Positions 47,432 to 56,145 of a stretch of 64,000 nucleotides of DNA are shown here, in pieces. The notes below the pieces were generated by a model that worked only from the letters and a program-made list of their open reading frames with translations, was not told where the DNA came from and made no database searches. Each line of letters starts with the position of its first letter. Position 1 is the stretch's first letter. A program made the translations under genes and the position numbers. This stretch comes from Halalkalibacter krulwichiae (GTDB lineage Bacteria > Bacillota > Bacilli > Bacillales > Bacillaceae_D): contig NZ_CP020814.1 of NCBI RefSeq assembly GCF_002109385.1, positions 1,697,501 through 1,761,500 of the forward strand, read 5' to 3'.

Positions 47432-49540
47432 ATGAAAGTGGCGACTTTCCAATTCATAAGTCTGATCTTATTTTTAGCGGTAACGGTTTATGCAATCTAT
47501 TTATTTAGTAAACTAATCATCACAAGAATTGGCTACATTAAGCTAGGAAAGAAAACCGAGTTTGAATGGAACCTAAAAGAACGTCTACACGCAATACTCG
47601 TGAACGTTATCGGGCAGCGGAAGATGTTTAAAGATGTTAAAAGTGGAATTATGCATGTCATCCTGTTTTACGGGTTTTTTATTATCCAAGTCGGATTGAT
47701 TGAAATTATCATTAAAGGATTTATAGAAGGATATGAATACCCTTTAGGGGCTGCACATAAGTATTTTAGTTTCATGCAGGAGTGGACTACATTCCTTATG
47801 TTTTGTGCGATCGTCTATGCCTTTTATCGTCGTTATGGCGAGAAATTAACTCGTTTGCAGTGGAAACGTGATGGAAAGGCTGCTTTTGTCTATATCGCTT
47901 TATCGATTTTATCAGCAACGATTCTTCTTGTACTCGGATTTGAGAAAATTATGCTTGGGATGGAAATGAACTTCGTCTATGCTCCATTTTCGAGTTTGAT
48001 TGCTGTTGTTTTTGCTAATGTAGGAGTAATGGCTGGCACGATTTTATACTATCTCTCATGGTGGATTCACATGCTTGCAGTCATGAGTTTCATGGTATTT
48101 GTACCACAGTCCAAACAAGCCCATGAAGTGTTTGCGATCTTTAATGTCTTTTTTAAGAAAACAGGTCCAGTAGGCAAATTGAAATCAATAGATTTTGAAG
48201 AAGAAGACGTTGAAGTGTTTGGCGTTGGGAACGTAGAAGACTTCTCCCAGCATCAGCTAATAGACTTATATTCATGTGTTGAATGTGGCCGCTGTACCAA
48301 TATGTGTCCGGCGACAGGCACAGGGAAGATGCTTTCTCCGATGGATTTAATCGTTAAATTACGTGATCACCTAACAGAAAAAGGAGCTGCCGTTACATCA
48401 AGATCAGCTTGGGCCCCTGAATTTATCTTTCATAACACGAAAGCGAATCAGTTAGCGATGCAAGGCGCAGGAAGTACTGAGGCAGCAGCTGCTTTTGATT
48501 ACAACGTTAGTCTGATTGGGGAAGTCATTACAGAGGAAGAAATTTGGGCTTGTACGACATGCCGGAACTGTGAAGATCAATGCCCCGTTATGAACGAGCA
48601 TGTTGATAAGATCATTGATATGCGTCGTTACCTTGTCTTAACAGAAGGGAAGATCTATTCAGATGCTCAGCGTGCGATTACGAACATTGAGCGTCAAGGC
48701 AACCCTTGGGGAATTAGTCGCAAAGAGCGTGAAAACTGGCGCGATGACCGTGAAGACATTGAAGTCTCAACCGTAAAGGAACTGGAGAAAAAAGAGGAAG
48801 AATTTGAGTACTTATTCTTCGTCGGTTCAATGGGCTCATACGACAATCGCAGTCAAAAGATCGCCCAATCCTTTGCAAAAGTGATGAATCTAGCAAATAT
48901 TAAATTTGCGATTCTCGGTAACAAAGAAAAAAACTCTGGCGACACACCGCGCCGTATTGGTAATGAATTCTTATTCCAAGAGCTTGCTAACGCCAACATC
49001 GAAACATTTAAAAAGCATGGAATAAAAAAGATCGTCACAATAGATCCACATGCGTACAATACACTAAAAAATGAGTATCCAGAGTTTGGATTAGAAGCGG
49101 AAGTGTTCCACCATACAGAACTAATCGACCAATGGATTAAAGAAGGAAGAATAACCCCAACAAAAGAAATGAATGAAATCATCACGTACCATGATTCCTG
49201 TTACCTTGGACGGTACAATGAAGTTTACGAGCCGCCTCGTAACATCTTAAAAGCCATTCCAGGCGTACAAATTGTAGAAGCAAGCCGCCACCATGCAGAC
49301 AGCATGTGCTGCGGAGCCGGCGGGGGACTCATGTGGACAGAAGACGACACAGGAACACGAATTAACGTAGCTCGAACAGAACAAATACTCGAAACCAACC
49401 CAACCATGATCGGCAGCGGCTGCCCATACTGCCTAACAATGCTCAGCGACGGAGCTAAAATGAAAGAAGTAGAAGATGACGTCAGAACGCTTGACATCGT
49501 TGAGATATTAGAGAAATCCCTAGTAGATAAAGAGAATTAG
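47432..49540 (+). CDS. fadF: FadF/YwjF-type iron-sulfur oxidoreductase
   Basis: About 702 residues: five or six membrane helices at 1-230 (NarI-like), two 4Fe-4S clusters (CVECGRCTNMCPATG and CTTCRNCEDQCPVMN) and two CCG domains (YHDSCYLGRYN, and SMCCGAGGG with GCPYC), the heterodisulfide-reductase-like layout of Bacillus FadF. It is thought to pass electrons from acyl-CoA dehydrogenase to the quinone pool in fatty acid oxidation. The start is ATG 47432 or GTG 47438 after AGGAG; an upstream ATG at 47390 is less likely. Confidence 0.88.
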   Translation: MKVATFQFISLILFLAVTVYAIYLFSKLIITRIGYIKLGKKTEFEWNLKERLHAILVNVIGQRKMFKDVKSGIMHVILFYGFFIIQVGLIEIIIKGFIEGYEYPLGAAHKYFSFMQEWTTFLMFCAIVYAFYRRYGEKLTRLQWKRDGKAAFVYIALSILSATILLVLGFEKIMLGMEMNFVYAPFSSLIAVVFANVGVMAGTILYYLSWWIHMLAVMSFMVFVPQSKQAHEVFAIFNVFFKKTGPVGKLKSIDFEEEDVEVFGVGNVEDFSQHQLIDLYSCVECGRCTNMCPATGTGKMLSPMDLIVKLRDHLTEKGAAVTSRSAWAPEFIFHNTKANQLAMQGAGSTEAAAAFDYNVSLIGEVITEEEIWACTTCRNCEDQCPVMNEHVDKIIDMRRYLVLTEGKIYSDAQRAITNIERQGNPWGISRKERENWRDDREDIEVSTVKELEKKEEEFEYLFFVGSMGSYDNRSQKIAQSFAKVMNLANIKFAILGNKEKNSGDTPRRIGNEFLFQELANANIETFKKHGIKKIVTIDPHAYNTLKNEYPEFGLEAEVFHHTELIDQWIKEGRITPTKEMNEIITYHDSCYLGRYNEVYEPPRNILKAIPGVQIVEASRHHADSMCCGAGGGLMWTEDDTGTRINVARTEQILETNPTMIGSGCPYCLTMLSDGAKMKEVEDDVRTLDIVEILEKSLVDKEN

Positions 49541-49564
49541 GAAAGATGGAGTGGAGAAAGATTT

Positions 49565-49747
49565 ATGTTTGAAGGAACGATTAACTTAAGCGATGAGCTA
49601 TTAATGGAGTCTTATTTACGAGCAATTGAGCTCGGGTTGGCAGATGAATTTATTATGATTTTAGCTGTGGAAATTGACAGGCGAAGAATAACGAAAATGT
49701 TTGACATATACGTACAAGAAGAGTTTCAATGTAAGCTTACATCTTAA
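49565..49747 (+). CDS. sda: Sda-like sporulation checkpoint inhibitor
   Basis: A 60-residue protein whose first 40 residues match Sda, the two-helix hairpin that binds the KinA dimerisation domain and blocks sporulation during replication stress: LSDELLMESYLRAIELGL, then FIMILAVEIDRRR. It is about 14 residues longer than the Bacillus subtilis protein at the C-terminus (MFDIYVQEEFQCKLTS). It lies 24 bases after fadF but may have its own promoter. DnaA boxes, known to control sda, were not identified. Confidence 0.8.
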   Translation: MFEGTINLSDELLMESYLRAIELGLADEFIMILAVEIDRRRITKMFDIYVQEEFQCKLTS

Positions 49748-49803
49748 TCAAAATGGATGTCTATAATGAGCCATTACTCAAAGACAAAAGTAAATGAAAG
49801 AGG

Positions 49804-49831
49804 TGCCTGTCATATTGACAGGCATTTTTTT
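49804..49831 (+). terminator. Intrinsic terminator after sda
   Basis: TGCCTGTCA and TGACAGGCA enclose a 4-base loop and are followed by TTTTTTT. The remainder of 49832-50145 has no supportable gene. Confidence 0.9.
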
Positions 49832-50145
49832 AAAGAAATAAACTCTGGTAGATTATCCTACGAATAATGTCCTACTTTTGTCTATTAATGTATAATAATC
49901 CCATAGGATGCCGATAAATGGCGAATCCTCATGATAAAAACAGTTTGTTTGCTAGTTATTAAGCTCTATTATTTAGTAACACGTAATAACAGAGACGTAT
50001 ATCTAGGTAGACCTTACTAGTGGTGGAGGTGAGAATACGGATATTTAATGAAGTTATTAAACTTGTTGGAAGAATTATCGGCTGAATTTTTTGAATAATC
50101 AGTTTACTAAGGGTGTGGAATAGATCTTAAAGGAGGTGATTCGGT

Positions 50146-50235
50146 ATGTAATTTGTATATAAAAAGATCCAAGGTAGTCATGGCAGACAATGGTCTAAGG
50201 CTCCCTGTGAGTTGGAGTATGCTCCTACTATATAG
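50146..50235 (+). pseudogene. Small gene with a stop at codon 2 (start-stop)
   Basis: A perfect 16S-complementary site, AAAGGAGGTGAT, is followed at ideal distance by ATG TAA. After the stop the same frame stays open for 27 codons (FVYKKIQGSHGRQWSKAPCE) and ends at TAG 50235. It looks like a small gene of 29 residues killed by a nonsense change, or a deliberate start-stop element regulating comK 57 bases downstream. The peptide is not recognised. Confidence 0.4.
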
Positions 50236-50291
50236 AGTATACCCCTTTTAGTTAAAAATGAAGTATAAATATAACAAAGGAGTGAGCGAAA

Positions 50292-50767
50292 ATGGAAAGC
50301 AAAAAAGAATATGTGATTTCACCGGACACGATGGTTATTGGACCTATATATAATGAGAATGGTTATCTTCACTCAATAGTAATGGAAGTACATACTAATT
50401 ATAAGATAACAAAGAAACCATATAAGGTTATGAAAGATTCTTGTCACTACTATGGATCAAATTATAATGGAATAAGAGAAGCAACTACTCAAATAACAGG
50501 TTTTAAATCAAAGGTACCAATCTGCATCAGTCATTATTTAAATCTATTCTTCTTTCCTCTAGAATCCCCAAAAATGAAACATGCACATGGGTTTCGTTAG
50601 CTCACATTGAAAAAGTCATTCCAGTAAGTCCTCATGTATCAACGATTAAATTCACGAACGGTAGTGAAATGCAAGTTCCTTATTCGAGGGGGACGATTGA
50701 GAGAAATTTAGGACGGACAGCTTATTATCGAATGCTCCTAATGAGGAGATTTGAGAGTATTGGCTGA
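50292..50767 (+). pseudogene. comK: Competence transcription factor ComK, frameshifted as sequenced
   Basis: The first frame (102 residues) has ComK features: EYVISPDTMVIGP, KPYKVMKDSCHYYGSNYNGI and IFLFP-like LFFFPLESP. One additional A in the five-A run at 50570-50574 continues the homology in the next frame (NETCTWVSLAHIEKV, then FTNGSEMQVPYS and RTAYYRMLLMRRFE) to 50767, giving about 158 residues. ComK activates DNA-uptake genes by binding A/T-tract boxes. The joined protein lacks part of the C-terminal tail of the Bacillus subtilis protein. AAAGGAGTGAG precedes the start. Confidence 0.85.
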
Positions 50768-50881
50768 GCGAAGTAAATAGAAGAACGTTCTTTTTTATCT
50801 TAGTAGCTTTAAAGGATGGGTAATTATAGATGCGGACAGTTAATAGCTAGTGGTTACTGATGAAAATAAAAGTAAAGCGAT

Positions 50882-51286
50882 GTGAAAATGGTGGGAAGAA
50901 AGTTTATAGATTTGACAGGGAGAACTTTTGGAAGCTGGTTCATTATCGAAAGGGCGAAAGACCGGAAAGGGCAAACTTATTGGCTTTGTAAGTGCCAATG
51001 TGGTAATAAAAGAGAAGTAAATAGCGCCTCATTACGGAAAGGTTTGTCTAGTAGTTGTGGGTGCCTAAAATATAATGACCTTACAGGACAGAGGTTTAAT
51101 AACTGGACAGTATTAAGGCGTGCGAATACACGAAACAAGGATATTTATTGGCTTTGCCGCTGTCGATGTGGAACAGAACGAGAAGTTACTTCACAATCTT
51201 TACGTTTAGGAAAAACAAAAGGTTGTGGTTGCCAAAGGTATGATGTTGATATGATGGAGATTTTAAAGTTATTAAGGTTTAGTTAA
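50882..51286 (+). CDS. Tandem zinc-ribbon-like phage-type protein
   Basis: About 134 residues made of two copies of one 55-residue unit: FIDLTGRTFGSWFIIERA with CKCQCG and SCGC, and YNDLTGQRFNNWTVLRRA with CRCRCG and GCGC. Four cysteines per unit in C-x-C-x(n)-C-G-C spacing suggest a zinc site. Such units occur in phages and mobile elements, often next to or fused with HNH or AP2 domains, and are probably DNA-binding. The start is GTG 50882 or ATG 50888; the ribosome binding site is weak. Placed at the border of the accessory region. Confidence 0.6.
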   Translation: MKMVGRKFIDLTGRTFGSWFIIERAKDRKGQTYWLCKCQCGNKREVNSASLRKGLSSSCGCLKYNDLTGQRFNNWTVLRRANTRNKDIYWLCRCRCGTEREVTSQSLRLGKTKGCGCQRYDVDMMEILKLLRFS

Positions 51287-51399
51287 CTAAGTATTATAAT
51301 TTATTAATTGTGTCATCTTAGCTATAAAGTATAGCACTTGTATTTAGTAAGATGAGAGTGCAGAAAAATTCGACAGTTTGCTTAGAGTTTTTCCCCTAG

Positions 51400-51625
51400 A
51401 TATTTAATTATTTTGCTTTGGTAATGCCTTTGATAGCCAGTTCCTTCCGCGACTAATCATGTCGATGGTGGATGAGTCGATCCACCAACACCGCATATGC
51501 TTAGAATCAATAAATATCTGATTCCATCGAATAAACACCAATTATGATGTTATTGTTCAACCATTCCGCATTAAGTTGAAAAAATAACTCTGATCCCTCA
51601 TTGCTAAAAGGTAGGTATCCCATTT
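51400..51625 (-). pseudogene. Decayed IS21-family IstB fragment
   Basis: On the minus strand, pieces of an IstB ATPase C-terminus appear in different frames: SNEGSELFFQL, then WNQIFIDSKHM and AVLVDRLIHHRH. In IstB these match the post-Walker B region and the LDRLxHH motif. Several stops and frameshifts show old decay; no istA or inverted repeats remain. The wider gap 51287-52181 holds this, the tRNA fragment and otherwise only AT-rich sequence. Confidence 0.5.
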
Positions 51626-51836
51626 AACCCAAGATATTTAAATCTACTTTTTCAAACTTCTTTCTAAAAATGGAGAAGATGATTTTAATGATAAGAGAAT
51701 AGATATTAATTATTGCATTTAAATAATTTGAAATCTAATCTAAAATATGAACAAAAATTGATAGGTCGTATAACTTAATTTTAAGATGCGTATGTTAAAT
51801 AGCAGAATATTAGTGGTTTAAGCGTCCAGACGTTCC

Positions 51837-51896
51837 AGCACGACTCAAAATCGTGTTCCTTCTGGAGTGTCGGTTCGACCCCGACCACCGGTACCA
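51837..51896 (+). tRNA. 3' fragment of tRNA-Leu(CAA), likely an attachment site
   Basis: The sequence contains an anticodon arm (CACGACT-CAAAATC-GTG, anticodon CAA), variable arm, T-arm (GTCGG-TTCGACC-CCGAC), the acceptor 3' strand CACCGGT and ACCA. The acceptor 5' strand and D-arm are replaced by unrelated sequence, so it is not a functional tRNA. Tyrosine integrases commonly use tRNA 3' ends as attB; a truncated copy marks one end of an integrated element. The integrase gene lies 3 kb away. Confidence 0.75.
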
Positions 51897-52181
51897 TTAC
51901 ATAAAGTTAGGTTAAGTTTAAAACAAATTATAAACTCAGAAATGTTGATACATCAACGTTCCTGAGTTTTTTTGTTTTTCTGAGAATGGGATAGAAAAGG
52001 TTAGGATTTGGATTCATTTTACACAAATTTTACACAAGAATTTGACTATAGTTTGTCTTTGCAAATAGATACTAGACTTATTACCATAAAAATAAAAGTA
52101 TTATATAATTGATCTATTGATAATTATCCAAAAAATTAAGTTTATTAAAAATTATTTTTCTTTGTAAAACGGGAGGATGCA

Positions 52182-53708
52182 ATGGCTGAAGTACATAATA
52201 TTAAACAGGTTGGAGCAGATGAAAACAAAAGTAGAATAAGTAGTTTTATTAAAAAGAATAACAAATCTTTGACTTTGTCATTGGGTGAAGTTTCTGATTT
52301 AAAACAAATAGGTCAAGGTGGTAATGGGCTTGTCTATGCTGGAATTCAAAATGGTGAAGAAGTTGCGATCAAGTTTCTTGTGGTGGGTAAACAATCAAGT
52401 AAATTAGAGCGTTTTAAAGCGGAATATTTTAACGTTAATTTATTAGAAGAACGTATTAATATCGTCAATTATATAAATTATGAAGAAATACAGTGTGAAG
52501 ATGGTTATTTATTACCAGCTATTATTATGAAAAGATATGAAAAAGCACTAAATAAATTAAAACAAGATTCACCGGAAATTAGTGAAAAGACCTTTATAAG
52601 GTTGTTTAACTTTTTACTCAATACTTTAGAAAAAATACACCAACATGGAATAATACATAGAGATATTAAGCCTGAAAATATTCTGGTGACAAAAGAAACC
52701 AACTTTGTTTTAACTGATTTTGGGATCGCTAACTATAATCCAGAGTTATATACACTAAAAGCAAAAACTGAAAAGAAAGAAAGATTAGCGAACTATGAGT
52801 TTTCGGCGCCTGAACAAGCAAAGAAAGGTGCTATTCCAGCTCCATCAATGGATATATACGCTCTTGGCCAAGTCTGCCAATGGTTTGTCTTTGGCGAAAC
52901 CCATAGAGGTACAAATAGACGTAAAATTACTGAAGTCTTTAAATCAGATGAAGCAGAAGTTACTGAAAATGTAATTAATAAGTGCCTTTATAATAACCAC
53001 GAACAAAGGTATCAAAGTATTAGTGAAATTTTTCAACATATTGATCAAATTAAGGAATCAAGAAGAAAAGTTGATCCTTTTGAAGAAATGTATTTATTTA
53101 ATAATGTTATTAGAGCTACATGCCCTTCTGTCTCTTTAGGTCTACAGTTTGTTGAAGATGAGAAATATGTAAAAAGGCTTGTAGAAAATATCAATAAGCA
53201 AAACTTCAAACGTAAGCTTTGGTTTAATACTGGAATAGGAAACTCTGATTTCAGTAAACTAAAGTATTTGGGAGATAAAAAGATCCTATTAGATTATAGA
53301 GAAATTAAGGTAAAAGGAATATGGCTTTTTTCTGGTAGTGTTTATGATGATTTAATATTGATCGAAACAGAAGAAAATGAACCATTTATTATAGATGGAG
53401 AAGAGACTTTTAGTGCATTAATAATAAATAATAAACACATAGTACATGGCTATCACCAGAATTCAGGTTATATAGAAATTGGGGACCAAGTACATAGTCT
53501 TAGTGAACTCGAAGTAGAGGAACACGATAGATCAAATTCCTATAAATATTTTTTTATTGGCACTCAGTATCACTGTTCAATACTGTGGCAAAACGATGCT
53601 GTTTTAGATGAATTTCAAGAAAGAGGAATAGTTACCGAGGAAACGGTAACACAATTGATAAGAGATTTAAGAAAGAAAAAGCATGAAGAAGTAGTATATA
53701 GATTATAG
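52182..53708 (+). CDS. Ser/Thr protein kinase with an uncharacterised C-terminal domain
   Basis: A 508-residue protein. The kinase domain covers about residues 35-285: glycine loop GQGGNGLVY, Lys in VAIKFL, catalytic HRDIKPENIL, DFG in LTDFGIAN, APE in SAPEQ. The last 200 residues are beta-rich and unrecognised; there is no membrane segment or PASTA repeat, unlike the housekeeping PrkC. GGGAGG precedes the start. It forms a two-gene unit with the DUF5677-like gene, in the slot between a tRNA fragment and an integrase where phage-defence cargo is often found. A defence role is inference. Confidence 0.8.
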   Translation: MAEVHNIKQVGADENKSRISSFIKKNNKSLTLSLGEVSDLKQIGQGGNGLVYAGIQNGEEVAIKFLVVGKQSSKLERFKAEYFNVNLLEERINIVNYINYEEIQCEDGYLLPAIIMKRYEKALNKLKQDSPEISEKTFIRLFNFLLNTLEKIHQHGIIHRDIKPENILVTKETNFVLTDFGIANYNPELYTLKAKTEKKERLANYEFSAPEQAKKGAIPAPSMDIYALGQVCQWFVFGETHRGTNRRKITEVFKSDEAEVTENVINKCLYNNHEQRYQSISEIFQHIDQIKESRRKVDPFEEMYLFNNVIRATCPSVSLGLQFVEDEKYVKRLVENINKQNFKRKLWFNTGIGNSDFSKLKYLGDKKILLDYREIKVKGIWLFSGSVYDDLILIETEENEPFIIDGEETFSALIINNKHIVHGYHQNSGYIEIGDQVHSLSELEVEEHDRSNSYKYFFIGTQYHCSILWQNDAVLDEFQERGIVTEETVTQLIRDLRKKKHEEVVYRL

Positions 53709-53741
53709 TAAGTCAAGAAACTCCGGAGAGAGGGTGACCTT

Positions 53742-54854
53742 ATGAGCCTCAATGATATAGAAAAAATGTTACAGGACTTAATTAATCAATCCATTGATGA
53801 AAAAATAAAAAATAAAGAAGAGATTGACGAAAAGAGACTTATATCGATTATAAAGAAACTCTATTCAAAAGAAAGCGTTGATGAATATGCCAACCCAATT
53901 TATTTATCGCTTAGAGAAAAGAGTCCTATGATGGTAGAGGAAGAAAGGTTAATTAGACAGGAATTTGAATCCCGACTTCAATTAAGATGGTTAAATGCAT
54001 TCTATGATCTAGCTGCAGTTATCAAAATATCTGAAGAGAGTGCAATGGAAATTATTGACGATTACTTAGAAAATCATGCAGAACAAAAAGATAATAAATA
54101 TTCTATACCTATTACTTTTGATATATTAATGAAACTTTTTACTAAAGCTATTGTGGTTAGTAAAGAAATATATACTTTGCTTAAAGCCGGTTTCTCAGAT
54201 GGGGCGATGTCTAGATGGAGAACGCTACATGAATGTAATGTCTTTTTTAGGAATCTGACTTCAAGGTATGAAGATGAAAATTTTACAAATGAAGTAATAA
54301 GTAAATTTGCTGATTATTCAATTGTGGAAAATTATCAAGAAATCAATAATTACCTAAAAAAAGATGATAATTTTAGAGTTAACCAAGTGGAATTTGATAG
54401 TATTACAAAAGATTATCAAGAATTGTTAGCGAAGTATGGAAGACATTTTAGTAAACCATATTCTTGGGCACAAAGTATTTTCCCTCATAAGAGTAAGATT
54501 TACTTTAGTGACTTAGAAAAAAATGCAGGTATTGATCATCTAGCTATCTATTATAAGCTAGCAAATTACCATATACATGCAAGTCCCACCGGTTTATATA
54601 ATAGTTTAGGAAATATTGAAGATGAAAGAATAAAAAAATATGGATATGTTTTTGGACCGAGTAATTATGGATTATCTATACCTGGTCAACTAACCATTAT
54701 TTCACTAATGCAAATATCAACCTCTTTATTATTATTAAATTCGAATATCGATAGAATGATAAGGGCGACTATTTTTCAGAAATTTGTAGATGATGCATCT
54801 AGTGAATTTGACAGGATACAAAAGGAAATAGAAAAAGAGGAGTTAAATGAATAA
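53742..54854 (+). CDS. DUF5677-like helical protein
   Basis: A 370-residue, mainly helical protein. A central segment, LLKAGFSDGAMSRWRTLHEC, followed by a FFRNLTSRYEDENF stretch and a later YHIHASPTGLY, follows the pattern of DUF5677 proteins, which are found in defence islands and are distantly HEPN-like. The N-terminal 70 residues are charged coiled-coil-like. It starts 33 bases after the kinase stop with GGAGAGAGGGTG and should be cotranscribed. It may be the kinase substrate or the effector; no enzymatic motif is certain. Confidence 0.6.
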   Translation: MSLNDIEKMLQDLINQSIDEKIKNKEEIDEKRLISIIKKLYSKESVDEYANPIYLSLREKSPMMVEEERLIRQEFESRLQLRWLNAFYDLAAVIKISEESAMEIIDDYLENHAEQKDNKYSIPITFDILMKLFTKAIVVSKEIYTLLKAGFSDGAMSRWRTLHECNVFFRNLTSRYEDENFTNEVISKFADYSIVENYQEINNYLKKDDNFRVNQVEFDSITKDYQELLAKYGRHFSKPYSWAQSIFPHKSKIYFSDLEKNAGIDHLAIYYKLANYHIHASPTGLYNSLGNIEDERIKKYGYVFGPSNYGLSIPGQLTIISLMQISTSLLLLNSNIDRMIRATIFQKFVDDASSEFDRIQKEIEKEELNE

Positions 54855-54909
54855 CATTAATAGTGATAATTTGTAGTAAGTAAATTAGCTCGACAATTAG
54901 ACCCTTAAA

Positions 54910-54932
54910 TGCTCAGAGCCTCGGCTCTGAGC
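54910..54932. terminator. Bidirectional hairpin between the kinase cassette and the integrase
   Basis: A perfect stem, GCTCAGAGCC and GGCTCTGAGC, with a 1-2 base loop, placed between convergent genes. Confidence 0.7.
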
Positions 54933-56036
54933 TTACATATCCTCAAAAGTATCAACCGTCTTCTTCTCATCTTCTTCCCGTAATTCTTTCAGAACATGGG
55001 AATAGTATTTATAGGTCGTATCGATATCTTTGTGGCCTAACCGTTCACTCACATAGTTAATGGAAATTTTCTTATAAAGCAGAACACTTGCGTGAGTGTG
55101 GCGTAATCCATGCATTGTAATTGGATTAATGCCTAGTTCAGTTAATGTTTTAAGTAATAGTTTATTTGCATTAGTATTACTGATTACTTTGTACATAGAT
55201 TGGGGACTATAAAAAACTAACTGATACATATTCGGTGGTGATGTTTCAAACAATCTCCTAAATGCGTTTATTGTTTTTTCATCAATTTTGATTATGCGGT
55301 GAGATGCGTTGTTTTTTGGTGGACCAAACCCTTCTGGTGATCGCTTCATGTAACCCCACGTCTTTTCAATCAATATCGTGTTATTTATGAAGTCGAAGTC
55401 CTTTCTTGTTAATCCGACTAACTCTCCAAAACGGACGCCGGATGTAAGTGCTAATAATATTAAATAGTAGCCTAAACCTTGATCTAAAAGTTTGTAAACT
55501 GCGTTTTTCAAATGCTTAGTTTCTACATAATTTAAGTGTTTATCCTCTGGCTTTTTAGCTGGTACTGTCCATGTCAACACAGCTTTCCTCGTAAAATCCA
55601 GATGAATAATTCCTTCCTCTAAAGCATCTTGTACCATCGAGCGGATATGCGTGTTCACTTTCTCAACTGTCTCCCGAGATTTATTTGCTCCAAATTCATT
55701 TAAAAATAATTGGTAGTCATGTCGCCTTATTTCCTGCAACGGTTTGCTGCCAAAATGTTCTCGAATTGCCTTCAGCGTATAGTCATAATGAAGCAATGTA
55801 GTTGTACTGAGGTTTCTTTTGTATAGTTTTACCCAGTTTTCAAAATACTCATCAATTGGAGCAGGTTTTAAATGTGGTAAAATACCTTTACTTAATTGTG
55901 TTTCTATTTCTGCTGCTGCTACTTGAGCTTCTTTTTTTGTCTTAAAGCCACCTTTCCGTATTGGTTTTGAAACTCCATTCACCACGTGACTAACAGTATA
56001 TTGATAGGTTTTTCCCCGCTTTTGAATGCTTGCCAT
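54933..56036 (-). CDS. Tyrosine site-specific integrase (phage or ICE type)
   Basis: A 367-residue recombinase: an arm-binding AP2-like N-terminus (MASIQKRGKTYQYTVSH), a SAM-like core-binding domain (about 65-150) and a catalytic domain with Arg in SGVRFGELVGL, H-x-x-R in HGLRHTHAS, and nucleophile Tyr in DTTYKYYSHV. AGAGGTGAA precedes the start. It reads towards the kinase cassette and the tRNA-Leu fragment at 51.84 kb, its probable att site. Confidence 0.9.
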   Translation of the reverse strand: MASIQKRGKTYQYTVSHVVNGVSKPIRKGGFKTKKEAQVAAAEIETQLSKGILPHLKPAPIDEYFENWVKLYKRNLSTTTLLHYDYTLKAIREHFGSKPLQEIRRHDYQLFLNEFGANKSRETVEKVNTHIRSMVQDALEEGIIHLDFTRKAVLTWTVPAKKPEDKHLNYVETKHLKNAVYKLLDQGLGYYLILLALTSGVRFGELVGLTRKDFDFINNTILIEKTWGYMKRSPEGFGPPKNNASHRIIKIDEKTINAFRRLFETSPPNMYQLVFYSPQSMYKVISNTNANKLLLKTLTELGINPITMHGLRHTHASVLLYKKISINYVSERLGHKDIDTTYKYYSHVLKELREEDEKKTVDTFEDM

Positions 56037-56145
56037 TGTTGTTCACCTCTTTGATGTTTTGGGGTATTACCAAGCACTATCACCTGATAATGCTTGGCAG
56101 ATAGTATTGTAGATATAAAACGAAGGTCTACTTGTTATTTATACA

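Noticed and set aside
51837..51896. Complete functional tRNA-Leu
   Set aside because: The D-arm and acceptor 5' strand do not pair with the conserved 3' half, so only a 3' fragment is present.
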